This document shows positions 1 to 7,485 of a stretch of 64,000 bases of DNA, one piece after another. This stretch comes from Phycisphaerae bacterium (GTDB lineage: Bacteria > Planctomycetota > Phycisphaerae > UBA1845), in the NCBI GenBank assembly GCA_029260115.1, contig JAJDDW010000016.1, forward strand, positions 124,001 to 188,000. The letters are read 5' to 3'. The position numbers and the translations under genes were made by a program. The notes below the pieces were generated by a model. That model saw only the letters and a list, made by a program, of their open reading frames with translations, made no database searches and was not told the DNA's origin. Numbering within the stretch: position 1 is the first letter of the stretch; the number at the start of each line of letters is the position of its first letter.

Positions 1-581
1 TCGTCGTCGCCCGCATGGATAATTTGGATACATTGTCAGATTCCGTTTCGCTTCCTGCAGTCGTAAAGCCTGTTTCGTCTGGCAGCAGCGTCGATACGTT
101 CTTAGTCAAGTCAGCTGAGCAGATGAAAAAAACCGCTGGCGAAGTTACTCAAAAATATGGACAGGCCTTGGTGGAGCAGTTCATCGCCGGTCCTGAGTTG
201 ACGGTGGGAATTTTAGGCGACCAAGCTTTGCCGGTTTGCGAAATTCGCACTTCTCGAGAATTTTATGATTACCAGGCCAAGTATTTGGTAGACGATACCC
301 AATATCTTTTCGAAATCGCGCTACCAGAGACGCTCCTTGCTCAAATCCAGTCGCTAAGTTTAGCCGCGCACCGCACATTGGGTTGTCAGGTTATGTCGCG
401 GGTCGATTGGCTGATCGATGCTGCGACACAAAAGCCCTATTTGCTAGAAATAAACACCATCCCCGGTTTTACGAGTCATTCCCTGCTTCCAAAGGCCGCC
501 GCACGTGTTGGAATCGACTTTGACAGCCTTTGCCAGGCTATAGTGGCGGACTCGTACCTTATTGACCGATCTTGTGAATAG
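1..581 (+). CDS. ddl: D-alanine--D-alanine ligase, C-terminal part (5' end outside window)
   Basis: The reading frame is open from base 3, so the gene begins upstream of the window. About 190 codons of the ATP-grasp catalytic half remain. Visible are the ATP-binding lysine strand (VVKPVSSGSS), the segment VEQFIAGPELTVG, and the metal/substrate motif LEINTIPGFTSHSLLP, which is typical of Ddl. Ddl joins two D-alanines at ATP cost to make the dipeptide used by MurF for the peptidoglycan stem. An FtsQ-like gene follows 80 bp downstream, the classical order at the 3' end of division and cell-wall clusters. An ATP-grasp relative with another substrate is possible but less likely because the TSHSL motif fits Ddl well. 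Confidence 0.9.
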   Translation, partial: VVARMDNLDTLSDSVSLPAVVKPVSSGSSVDTFLVKSAEQMKKTAGEVTQKYGQALVEQFIAGPELTVGILGDQALPVCEIRTSREFYDYQAKYLVDDTQYLFEIALPETLLAQIQSLSLAAHRTLGCQVMSRVDWLIDAATQKPYLLEINTIPGFTSHSLLPKAAARVGIDFDSLCQAIVADSYLIDRSCE

Positions 582-661
582 CAGCTATTGCTTGACGTTG
601 CCGTAGGGCGACACTGCGCGCGTAAGGTTGAAGTGACCGTCGCATTCGGGATTGCAAATAC

Positions 662-1552
662 ATGGCCAAGAAGTCGAAAAAAAAACGAGCGGCATTGCTT
701 ACGCGAATAGGTGAACGGTTAGCCGAGCTTAGTCTCGTGAGCCGTCGGCGTATCGTGTGGGCGGGCTTAACCGTACTGATAATTCTGCCAACGACCATGC
801 TCGGAGCCGGGGCGGTCGAATGGCTCGATAAGCAACTACTCGATCAAGTCCGCGCGGCCCACCCAGATCCAGTAATAGAATTCGTAGACCTACCACCCTC
901 GATGGTGCGTATAGCAGGGCGCGACCTTAACGGCGCGCTACTACCCGTGCTGGACGGCGATTGGTTAGACGATCACGTATGCCAGCACATAGCCCGACGA
1001 TTAGCCCGCGTCGGTTGGGTCAAAAATGTGTATTTTGTGCGTCGAAGTAGCGATGCGAAATTTAGAATCAGTTGCGATTACCGCTCGCCTTTTGCAATGG
1101 TGCAGCAAGGGGAATCTTTTTCGCTAGTCGATGTCGAGGGCGTTCGTTTGCCCGGCATCTATGGCTACGACCCAGCTTGGCCGGTGATTCAGGGCGTACA
1201 GGCCAATGCGCCAAAAGAGGGGGAGCGTTGGCAGGGACGCGATGTCGGTGCAGGCGTCGCGCTGCTAGCAGCCGTGCTAAGTGAGCCTTTCACCCAGCAG
1301 ATTACAGCAGCGCTTGTTGGAAATTACGGTGGACGAATTGACCCAAAGAGTAGTCACGTCGAGTTGGCCACTGATCGCATGGGAGGCCGAATTCGGTGGG
1401 GGTCCGCCCCCGGCGAAGAGATCGAAGAAAATATGATGGGGCAAAAGCTAGCCATCTTGCGGCAAAATTATATTCGGACAGGTCGCGTGGATGCGGGACA
1501 CGCTGTTGTGGACGTATCGACCTTTCCAGACCGTTTTACCGTGCCAGGATGA
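662..1552 (+). CDS. FtsQ-like cell division protein
   Basis: A 296-residue protein with a short Lys-rich cytoplasmic N-terminus, one membrane segment (about residues 28-52) and a periplasmic remainder, which is the FtsQ/DivIB layout. The middle (IARRLARVGWVKNVYFVRR) resembles a POTRA strand-helix pattern. It is followed by a stretch like the FtsQ 'Y.LVD..G..LP' signature (here SLVDVEGVRLPG). FtsQ links the early and late divisome at the inner membrane. Position just after ddl is the strongest support. Overall similarity to proteobacterial FtsQ looks low, so I call it FtsQ-like. A single-pass protein of unknown role is the alternative. Confidence 0.6.
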   Translation: MAKKSKKKRAALLTRIGERLAELSLVSRRRIVWAGLTVLIILPTTMLGAGAVEWLDKQLLDQVRAAHPDPVIEFVDLPPSMVRIAGRDLNGALLPVLDGDWLDDHVCQHIARRLARVGWVKNVYFVRRSSDAKFRISCDYRSPFAMVQQGESFSLVDVEGVRLPGIYGYDPAWPVIQGVQANAPKEGERWQGRDVGAGVALLAAVLSEPFTQQITAALVGNYGGRIDPKSSHVELATDRMGGRIRWGSAPGEEIEENMMGQKLAILRQNYIRTGRVDAGHAVVDVSTFPDRFTVPG

Positions 1553-1659
1553 TGAGATTGTGGTGAGCGGCTGCATTAGAGTGGATAAACAACGGTCTAT
1601 GACCAAATATTACGCACCCGGCCCCGAATATAGTGGTAGAATGGCTACGGTAGCCTCGA

Positions 1660-2517
1660 ATGACAGATTTGTGGATGGATTGGATCATGACAGACTTATC
1701 ACCATTATTGACGCAATTGCGCGGATATTTGCAAACTCAAGTGCCAACCATGACGGACAACATCAGTTGGGTCGCGTTAGGCATGGTTCTATGTGGTATT
1801 ACACTTAGCGTATTGGGCGCGAAGTTCGCCCGGGCTGGCCTGACCACCGCCGGTATCGTGGTCGGCGGTTTGACTGGCATGTACGTCGCTCGTACGGCTG
1901 GATATACGGCGCTTTTCGGCGGTTTGATCGGTGCGGGCATGTTAGCCACGGTCACGTTTATCACTTTTCGCTTGTGGGTCGGCGTGCTAACCGCAGCCGT
2001 GTTCGGCTCTGTCGCCCTTGGCACGTTTGGTTATAAAGAGGTCGCGCCTCACGTGGCGGAGTTTCAAAATGGCCAACTCATGCCTCAACCCTTTGCACAC
2101 GGGCTGGATGTGTTGCAATCTGGTGACATAACTATGGCATCCACAGATTCGAGCATCCCCAGCGAGCCAAAGTTGTGGCTGGAAAAATTTTGGACCTTTG
2201 TAAATCAGCGTGATGAGAAATTAGCCATCAACGGACAGTTGATCGGTTTGGCGGCCATGTTTACCGGACTCTTTCTAGGCGTCATTGTCGTGCGGTCGAT
2301 GGCTATTGTGTCAACATCAATTCTAGGCACGAGCATTGCCTTATCGGGAGTTGCGACACTGCTCGCGAAAATGGCACCCGACGCATATGGGGCGTTGCAA
2401 CATCGGCCATCGATGTTAGGGATGGGTATAGGCGGTTTTTTTGTGACCTCACTCATTTTGCAAACCCTATTAACCAGAAAAGCACCCGAAAAGGCCGAGG
2501 CTGGTTCCGGTAAATAA
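1660..2517 (+). CDS. Polytopic membrane protein, TMEM198/DUF4203-like
   Basis: About 285 residues with some seven hydrophobic segments in two blocks, split by a hydrophilic loop (about residues 118-178). Gly/Ala-rich helices ending in paired basic residues recall the TMEM198/TM7SF3-like (DUF4203) membrane family. No catalytic motif is visible. Two starts are possible: ATG at 1660 and ATG at 1687, both reading atgacagayt. The second follows a GGATGGATTGGAT stretch that could serve as ribosome binding site. The next gene downstream is a shorter protein of the same style, so the two may be paralogues working together. Function unknown. Confidence 0.55.
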   Translation: MTDLWMDWIMTDLSPLLTQLRGYLQTQVPTMTDNISWVALGMVLCGITLSVLGAKFARAGLTTAGIVVGGLTGMYVARTAGYTALFGGLIGAGMLATVTFITFRLWVGVLTAAVFGSVALGTFGYKEVAPHVAEFQNGQLMPQPFAHGLDVLQSGDITMASTDSSIPSEPKLWLEKFWTFVNQRDEKLAINGQLIGLAAMFTGLFLGVIVVRSMAIVSTSILGTSIALSGVATLLAKMAPDAYGALQHRPSMLGMGIGGFFVTSLILQTLLTRKAPEKAEAGSGK

Positions 2518-2661
2518 TACCCAACTCTTATAGAAATCCCATATTCCTTTCGCTTTCTCGCGACTGGGATTGTAAGTTTAGAGATGATAAGAGGTCTGTA
2601 ACGCCATTGTGCGCGCTACGGACGACAGACACAGGATTGATCTAATCCGGGAGACATTCTT

Positions 2662-3273
2662 ATGAGTGAATCAGTAAATGACTGGCTCATATTTTTACGT
2701 AACGCTGACCATCTCATTGGCTTTCCGTTGTTGGTTGGCGGTGCGGCCTTAATGCTATTTGGATTTCGTATGTGGCGGTTTTGTGTCGTTGTATCGTTCG
2801 GTTTGATAGGCGCAGCGTTAACTGCCTCATTTCTCGAGGCTGGCAGCAGACAAATTATCTGCGCAGTTGCGGCTGGTGTCGTCTTGGCTGCTGTGACTTA
2901 TAGACCTGCGAGATACGCCGCGGCGGTGCTCGGCGGTATGATCATTGCATTTATGGTAGGCTATGTGCTCGAAAATTCGGGTATGCAAGGTTCGGCGTTT
3001 GTATTTACCGTATTAGCTACGTTGCTCGTCGGCACGGCTTACGCTTTTATCAACAGGCAACTCGTCATCGTTTTTGTGACGTCAATGCTTGGCGCTACTC
3101 TTCTAGTGTCCGGAGTCGCGGCGTTGGTCATGGCTTGGCCAAATTTCTACGGCACCGTGACATCTTTGGGAAGTACAAACAGTTTTGTCGGCCCCTTCCT
3201 AATCGTGGTACCAGCTGTGGTTAGCTGCTTTTATCAGGTGGGCGAAGTGAATCGCACGCATTCTGAAGTCTGA
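2662..3273 (+). CDS. Polytopic membrane protein, relative of the preceding gene
   Basis: A 203-residue, almost wholly hydrophobic protein with about six membrane segments. A GGGAG ribosome binding site sits 8 bp before the ATG. The opening 'FPLLVGGAALMLFGFRMWRFCVVVSFGLIGAAL' region, here quoted only by its key pattern G-G-A-L-x-L-F-G-x-R-x-x-R, matches the pattern of helices in the preceding gene, suggesting a shared DUF4203-like fold. No enzyme motif. The gene is 144 bp after its neighbour, and the gap has an inverted repeat (aatccca/tgggatt, 2534-2574) that might attenuate transcription. Confidence 0.5.
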   Translation: MSESVNDWLIFLRNADHLIGFPLLVGGAALMLFGFRMWRFCVVVSFGLIGAALTASFLEAGSRQIICAVAAGVVLAAVTYRPARYAAAVLGGMIIAFMVGYVLENSGMQGSAFVFTVLATLLVGTAYAFINRQLVIVFVTSMLGATLLVSGVAALVMAWPNFYGTVTSLGSTNSFVGPFLIVVPAVVSCFYQVGEVNRTHSEV

Positions 3274-3533
3274 TGACTGTAAATGTATCAACTATCGCAG
3301 TCGTCGCCTGTAGCACGGTGATCGATACGACATGCGACCCATGAATGAATCTCCGTCCTCATTCTTCAGGTGTACCCGAAGATTGGGGCACCGCGGCACG
3401 CCTTTAATCATACTGACACCGAGTATACGCCAGCAAATCTTCAAACGCGCAGGGCTTGCGTACCAGCTATAATATGATTACTACACTGTAGTAAGTTGAG
3501 AATCATAGTTATGGTGTGAGGTGCGGTTGCGAT

Positions 3534-4325
3534 ATGAGTGTAGCTAAGCGACTTGGCGTTAATGCGCATGATCTTCATAGTGATACCAAACGCGCTCTAC
3601 AGCAGGCGGGCACGCTCGGCGTGCGACTGGTGGAGTTAGCGGCCCACGCGCCGGATATGTCGCCCGCGGCGCTATCGACGAGTGGCCGGCGACACTTGCT
3701 TCGATTTATTGAAGGCATGGGTATGCAACTTACCTCTCTCACGGCTGATCACGCCATGCTTCGGCTAACTGACCCATCTACCATAGACCATCGCATAGCG
3801 TTGACCAGCGATGTAATCAAACTCGCGGCTGACCTGCATGTTTCTGTGGTTAGTACCGCGATTGGGGCAGTAACACATCCCGATACACATGAGCCTTCTC
3901 CGGTAGCTATCGAAGCGTTGCAGCGCATGGGAGAGGCTGCGGATAATTATGGCATCCGCTTGGCACTACGACCCTCAGCAGATGCGCCAGATGCTTTCGC
4001 AGCCTTGCTCGATGCGGTGGCTTGCCCCTCGGTGCAATTGGGTTTGGACCTCGGATCATTGGTAATCGCGGGGAATAATCCGATTCGCTACGTGGAGCAA
4101 TTCGCTACCAAGGTCGCTATCGTCCATATCCGCGACGCCCGCACAGGTATAAGCGATCGCCCCGGCTGCGAGGTGAAAATGGGTGAGGGAGACGTCGATC
4201 TAACCGGCGCTCTGGTCACGCTAGAGTCCACGGACTATCGCGGGGCTTATATCCTGCGGCGAACAGGGTCGAATGATCCGATGAGTGATTTATTGGCTGC
4301 GCGAGGGCGGGTTGAGGAGTTTTGA
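3534..4325 (+). CDS. Sugar phosphate isomerase/epimerase-like TIM barrel protein
   Basis: About 263 residues of the xylose-isomerase-like/AP-endonuclease-2 superfamily. Barrel strands are recognisable: RLVELAAHAPDM near the N-terminus, VSVVSTAIG, IRLALRPSAD, VQLGLDLGSL, and VAIVHIRDA near the C-terminus, where His and Asp would be metal or substrate ligands. ATG 3534 was preferred because GAGGTG lies 10 bp before it; a GTG at 3516 would add six residues. Members isomerise or epimerise sugars or inositols, or cleave related substrates, so the exact reaction cannot be read. A shortened copy of its 3' part lies about 2 kb downstream (6129-6240). Confidence 0.7.
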   Translation: MSVAKRLGVNAHDLHSDTKRALQQAGTLGVRLVELAAHAPDMSPAALSTSGRRHLLRFIEGMGMQLTSLTADHAMLRLTDPSTIDHRIALTSDVIKLAADLHVSVVSTAIGAVTHPDTHEPSPVAIEALQRMGEAADNYGIRLALRPSADAPDAFAALLDAVACPSVQLGLDLGSLVIAGNNPIRYVEQFATKVAIVHIRDARTGISDRPGCEVKMGEGDVDLTGALVTLESTDYRGAYILRRTGSNDPMSDLLAARGRVEEF

Positions 4326-4365
4326 GTGTAGTGGTGTTCGGCCATTTCTATGTATTCGTATAAAT

Positions 4366-4437
4366 GCGTAGGTCGGATCATCGATTCGCCGTTTTTGATT
4401 TTTTGATGTGCTGGGTCGATGACCCGACCTATGCCAC
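4366..4437. repeat. Palindromic dispersed repeat, copy 1
   Basis: A 72-bp element with imperfect inverted ends. The left arm reads gcgtaggtcggatcatcga and the right arm tcgatgacccgacctatgcc, with a T-rich centre (gtttttgattttttg). Two further copies occur at 6231-6280 (right part only) and 6686-6758. It could fold as a long hairpin, and resembles non-autonomous MITE/REP-type elements. It lies right before the ribosome binding site of the cyclase gene. Confidence 0.8.
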
Positions 4438-4484
4438 TTATTGTTCTAGTGCCATCGTAGAACATCCATTCGAGGAGTGTTTCC

Positions 4485-5396
4485 GTGACTTCAAAGGACA
4501 AACGCAACCACGAAATCTCAGAATCTAGAGCTCTCGTGCGTCACGCCTTTGGCCTGGCTCAGAGCCTGGGTATCTCGAAAATTCTCGTTCAGGTAGAGGA
4601 GCCAGGAGATTTTCGAGCGATTGAGAATGTGAGGAAATCGGAGAATGTTCTCTGGCTTGCGAGAGACCCGGAACTCAGGTTCAAATTACGTCGAGGGGAT
4701 GCTCATATCGTTATCCCGGATACCGGCTTGACACGCCTCAGTCAGCTCAACATTGCTCTCTTCCAGGCCGTCGTTAAGGAACACATAGCTCTGGATGAGA
4801 GCGTAGTCTGCCTCACGGGGGTTGTGGGCTCTATGCGACTAGACACGCTTGTCATTGCCAATCCAAAGAGAGATTTTCCGTGGTTCAAAAGACGGGACTT
4901 GGACGCCACGAAGACTGTAGTAGGAAGCCGGGAGTTCGGTCGAATCATAGACATCGCGCTGCGGTTTTCGTCCGAGGGGCGAGAAGGAAAAGCAATCGGC
5001 TCCGCTTTTGTCCTAGGCGAACCGGAAGAGCTACATTCACACCTCAGGCAGTTGATACTAAATCCTTGTGAGGGGCATGCCCGCAAATTGAGGAGCATCC
5101 ACAGCGAAGAATTCCTCGAATCACTACGCGAATTCTCAGCGCTCGACGGTGCATTCGTCGTGAATACGAAAGGCATCGTCGAGTCCGCGGGCACCTATAT
5201 CGACGCCCCCGCAAAAAAGGTGAAACTCAGCGCAGGATTAGGTGCCCGGCACACCGCAGCCGCGTCAATCACTGCACATACCAACTCGGTAGCCGTGGTC
5301 ATATCTGAGTCGTCTGGCTGCGTGACCGTATTTCACGATGGCCGAGCCATTCTTGAGCTTGAGAAGCCGAAGCCGATCCCGCGACCGCGAAGTTGA
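4485..5396 (+). CDS. Diadenylate cyclase (DisA_N/DAC domain), DacZ-like
   Basis: A 303-residue protein, GTG start behind a strong GAGGAG site. The C-terminal third carries the DAC signatures: DGA (residues 221-223), then GLGARHTAA with the RH(R/T) motif (255-257), followed by a VAVVISESSG.VTVF strand pair. DAC domains condense two ATP into c-di-AMP. Residues 15-150 have alternating strands like the pyruvate-kinase C-terminal-type domain described for archaeal DacZ, rather than the membrane helices of CdaA or the helix-hairpin-helix part of DisA. It therefore looks like a soluble, archaeal-type enzyme. It is bracketed by repeat copies and has no obvious partner gene, which suggests lateral arrival. 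The second Arg of the RHR motif is Thr here. Confidence 0.75.
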   Translation: MTSKDKRNHEISESRALVRHAFGLAQSLGISKILVQVEEPGDFRAIENVRKSENVLWLARDPELRFKLRRGDAHIVIPDTGLTRLSQLNIALFQAVVKEHIALDESVVCLTGVVGSMRLDTLVIANPKRDFPWFKRRDLDATKTVVGSREFGRIIDIALRFSSEGREGKAIGSAFVLGEPEELHSHLRQLILNPCEGHARKLRSIHSEEFLESLREFSALDGAFVVNTKGIVESAGTYIDAPAKKVKLSAGLGARHTAAASITAHTNSVAVVISESSGCVTVFHDGRAILELEKPKPIPRPRS

Positions 5397-5555
5397 CCTG
5401 ACCCCTTCCGTGGCCACCCGGCCGTTTGACCGGATGGCGGAAGCTGAGACAATAAGTGCTGACACGTGTTCTTTGCCTTAACAGGCGTAATTCAGTGGTA
5501 GACACGTAAATATGGTGAACTGTCACACGAAATGGAATCGAACCTGGAGAAACCC

Positions 5556-6044
5556 ATGACACGAAAAGTCGTATGTGTTATCGTATGTTTTCTCGGCGGA
5601 GCTGCGTCGATGTATGCCGCGCAGGCCAGCGCCAGTACTAAAGAAGGAGATGCACAATTGAGGCTAGGAAAATTTTCCGTCAGTCTGACCGTCAAGGACA
5701 TTGCCGTCTCCCGCGCGTTTTACGAGAAGCTCGGTTTCAAGGTGTCCGGCGGTGACCAAGCCCAGAAGTGGTTGGTTCTCCAGAACGAGTCCACCACTAT
5801 CGGCCTCTTCCAGGGGATGTTTGAGAAGAACATGTTGACCTTCTGCCCCGGCTGGGATCGCTCCAATACAACGCTCCCCGATTTCGACGACGTGCGCGAA
5901 ATTCAGCGGACGCTGATGAGCAAGGGGCTCACGCTCGCGACCAAGGCCGATGAGTCGAGCAACGGGCCTGCGAGTCTGATGCTGCACGATCCCGACGGGA
6001 ACCCAATCCTGATCGATCAGCATGTGCCCGCCCCGAAGAAGTGA
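5556..6044 (+). CDS. Secreted VOC (glyoxalase/bleomycin-resistance fold) protein
   Basis: About 162 residues. A cleavable signal peptide is followed by a VOC module: FSVSLTVKDIAVSRAFYEKLGF is the classic first beta-alpha-beta unit (cited here by its pattern S-L-x-V-K-D-I-x-x-S-R-A-F-Y-E-K-L-G-F), and the last strand carries LMLHDPDGNPILIDQH. ATG 5556 follows CTGGAGAAAC, a better site than the upstream ATG 5532. Export to the periplasm is unusual for VOC enzymes, so this is probably not a housekeeping glyoxalase. The substrate is unknown. Confidence 0.7.
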   Translation: MTRKVVCVIVCFLGGAASMYAAQASASTKEGDAQLRLGKFSVSLTVKDIAVSRAFYEKLGFKVSGGDQAQKWLVLQNESTTIGLFQGMFEKNMLTFCPGWDRSNTTLPDFDDVREIQRTLMSKGLTLATKADESSNGPASLMLHDPDGNPILIDQHVPAPKK

Positions 6045-6128
6045 GCGAGCGCCGTATCATCAGCTCGCCAGCCCTCGGTCAATGGAATCATGGAAGTCCG
6101 CGCCGTCGGATGTCGAGTGGCCCAGGTT

Positions 6129-6240
6129 CTTCTTTGTGGACCTGGGGGAATCGATGATGCCAATTCAATCGACGCAAGATTAGCTTTCGTCCATATCCAC
6201 GACGCCCGCACAGGAAGAAGCGATCGACCCGACGATTCTT
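6129..6240 (+). pseudogene. Remnant of a second sugar phosphate isomerase-like gene
   Basis: Bases 6188-6231 match bases 4121-4164 of the TIM-barrel gene at about 90% identity, encoding (F)VHIHDARTGRSDRP against VHIRDARTGISDRP. Upstream, VDLGES in another frame recalls LDLGSL of the intact gene, so there has been deletion and frameshift. The fragment runs directly into copy 2 of the palindromic repeat. It has no start and no complete domain. Confidence 0.6.
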
Positions 6241-6280
6241 GATTTTGACGTGCCGGGTCGATGACTCGACCTACGCCATT
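6231..6280. repeat. Palindromic dispersed repeat, copy 2 (right part)
   Basis: Contains gccgggtcgatgactcgacc and tacgcc, matching the right arm and part of the T-rich centre of copy 1 (cgattcttgattttgacgtg). The left arm is replaced by the isomerase fragment, so the element was truncated or inserted into that gene. Confidence 0.7.
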
Positions 6281-6315
6281 GTGCATAGGACTATGGGAGC
6301 AAGGTGATAGTAGTA

Positions 6316-6678
6316 ATGACTAGAAAGTTAGCGGTAACTAGAGAACAAAAGCGTATTGCAGATGAATTATGTGAATTGGGTACAGATGGATTGAGTGTTG
6401 TGCTGAATGGAATTTTCATTGAAGGAGTCGATTCGCCAGAGGATTTCATAACTAAGATGTTGGGCGCGTTTCAACCATTTATTCGCGAGGGCTATGCTAC
6501 CCTGTGTGTCGGAGCTAAAATCGAGGAAACTGAAAATATGATCGGATTGGATGCAGCATTTAATACAATTATATGGAACGATGATTGCCAACGATTCGAT
6601 GATCGAGACACAAAGTGTGTGGCGCTAGTGACTCTGACCGATAAAGCATACGACACAATTTTTCCGGGCTATCTGTGA
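6316..6678 (+). CDS. Hypothetical protein, about 120 residues
   Basis: An acidic soluble protein I do not recognise. ATG 6316 is preferred because AAGGTG lies just upstream; a GTG at 6304 would add four residues. The N-terminus (TREQKRIADELCELGTDG) looks helical. The rest alternates short strands, with no signal peptide, Cys pair or nucleotide motif. It is AT-richer than the neighbouring genes and lies between two copies of the palindromic element, which hints at foreign origin. Confidence 0.45.
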   Translation: MTRKLAVTREQKRIADELCELGTDGLSVVLNGIFIEGVDSPEDFITKMLGAFQPFIREGYATLCVGAKIEETENMIGLDAAFNTIIWNDDCQRFDDRDTKCVALVTLTDKAYDTIFPGYL

Positions 6679-6685
6679 AGAATCG

Positions 6686-6758
6686 TGCGTTGGTCGGGTC
6701 ATCGACGCGACGTTTTTGAATATTGACACGCCGGGGCGATGGCCCGACCTACGCCAAC
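6686..6758. repeat. Palindromic dispersed repeat, copy 3
   Basis: Left arm gcgttggtcgggtcatcgac, right arm gcgatggcccgacctacgcc, centre tttttgaatattgacac. Same length and design as copy 1. Begins a few bases after the stop codon of the unknown gene, so it may also act as a transcription terminator hairpin. Confidence 0.8.
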
Positions 6759-6827
6759 ACCAATTCTTAAAATGTGGCAGTAAAATCCGCAGCACGAGGC
6801 TGAGGAGTTACGTTTGTAGAAGCTAAT

Positions 6828-7019
6828 CTAATCTTCTTCTTTGCGTGCACCCATACCGAAGGCTGCCCAAATCAATCCGCTCACAAGAAAGAAAGCTATC
6901 CCTGCAAACTTACCTGTCTCTGCACTTAGAAATGCAAAACGAGGTTGTGCGGCAATAAAACAGAGCGTACCTATTAGAGAAGTTCCCATTGCTGCTATGA
7001 ATTTCGTGCTACGTGACAT
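6828..7019 (-). CDS. Small two-helix membrane protein
   Basis: A 63-residue protein beginning MSRSTKF. A perfect AGGAGG site sits 6 bp ahead of ATG 7019, which decides this start over the in-frame ATG at 7049. There are two hydrophobic segments (about residues 7-25 and 36-55) with a short polar loop and the charged tail GARKEED. Possibly a small inner-membrane protein; no family recognised. Confidence 0.5.
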   Translation of the reverse strand: MSRSTKFIAAMGTSLIGTLCFIAAQPRFAFLSAETGKFAGIAFFLVSGLIWAAFGMGARKEED

Positions 7020-7485
7020 GGTATAGTACCTCCTGTTGTTTTGACGCATTGGATCTGGACACAGCTCAGTTCCATCAGAATCGTATTCGATGATTAACTG
7101 CCGATATTTCTCAAATACTGTACCGAATCCTAGCCATATGTAGCAGTGTGTAAAGACTGAAGCACGAGCCTCTGTGGCGTAGTAGTGGTATCCTGTCCAT
7201 CCTACTAGATGATCTACTTATATACCTCTCTGGTTTAAGGCGGGTGGCATGCCTAAGCCACTAGGCGCAGGCATGTATGATCGAACGTGATGCCAGCATA
7301 TCAATAGGGTATATTTATCATAATGCCTATTCCATGCCCGCGCTTTCAGCTTGGGCATGCCACCCAAGATCATATTTGCGCTTGAATTATGAAGACTGGA
7401 TTCCCGCCTGCGCAGTAATGACAGAGACACGCGCGTGACTGAAGCGGAGGGTATGCGTTACAGCGTGGGAGGGCGGTGCACGGCG
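7020..7485. other. Gene-free stretch with repeat debris
   Basis: No convincing coding frame. The middle contains a 17-bp inverted repeat pair (7243-7365). The right part contains ggattcccgcctgcgcagtaatgac, a REP-like sequence seen again in related form near 15180. The first 60 bases hold the ribosome binding site and probably the promoter of the small membrane protein gene. Confidence 0.5.
7243..7365. repeat. Inverted repeat pair (REP/MITE-like)
   Basis: gggtggcatgcctaagc at 7243-7259 is the reverse complement, with one mismatch, of gcttgggcatgccaccc at 7349-7365. About 90 bp separate the arms. The related words catgccaccc and gggtaagc occur near 11840 and 15135, so this is probably a multi-copy genomic repeat. 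Confidence 0.65.

Noticed and set aside
5481..5550. tRNA-like words (cgtaattcagtggtag and ggaatcgaacc)
   Set aside because: The first looks like a D-arm on the plus strand, the second like a T-arm on the minus strand. No acceptor or anticodon stem can be formed, so no tRNA gene.
4366..6758. Integron attC sites
   Set aside because: The repeats sit between small genes like cassettes, but the ends do not match the RYYYAAC/GTTRRRY core sites and no integrase is present.
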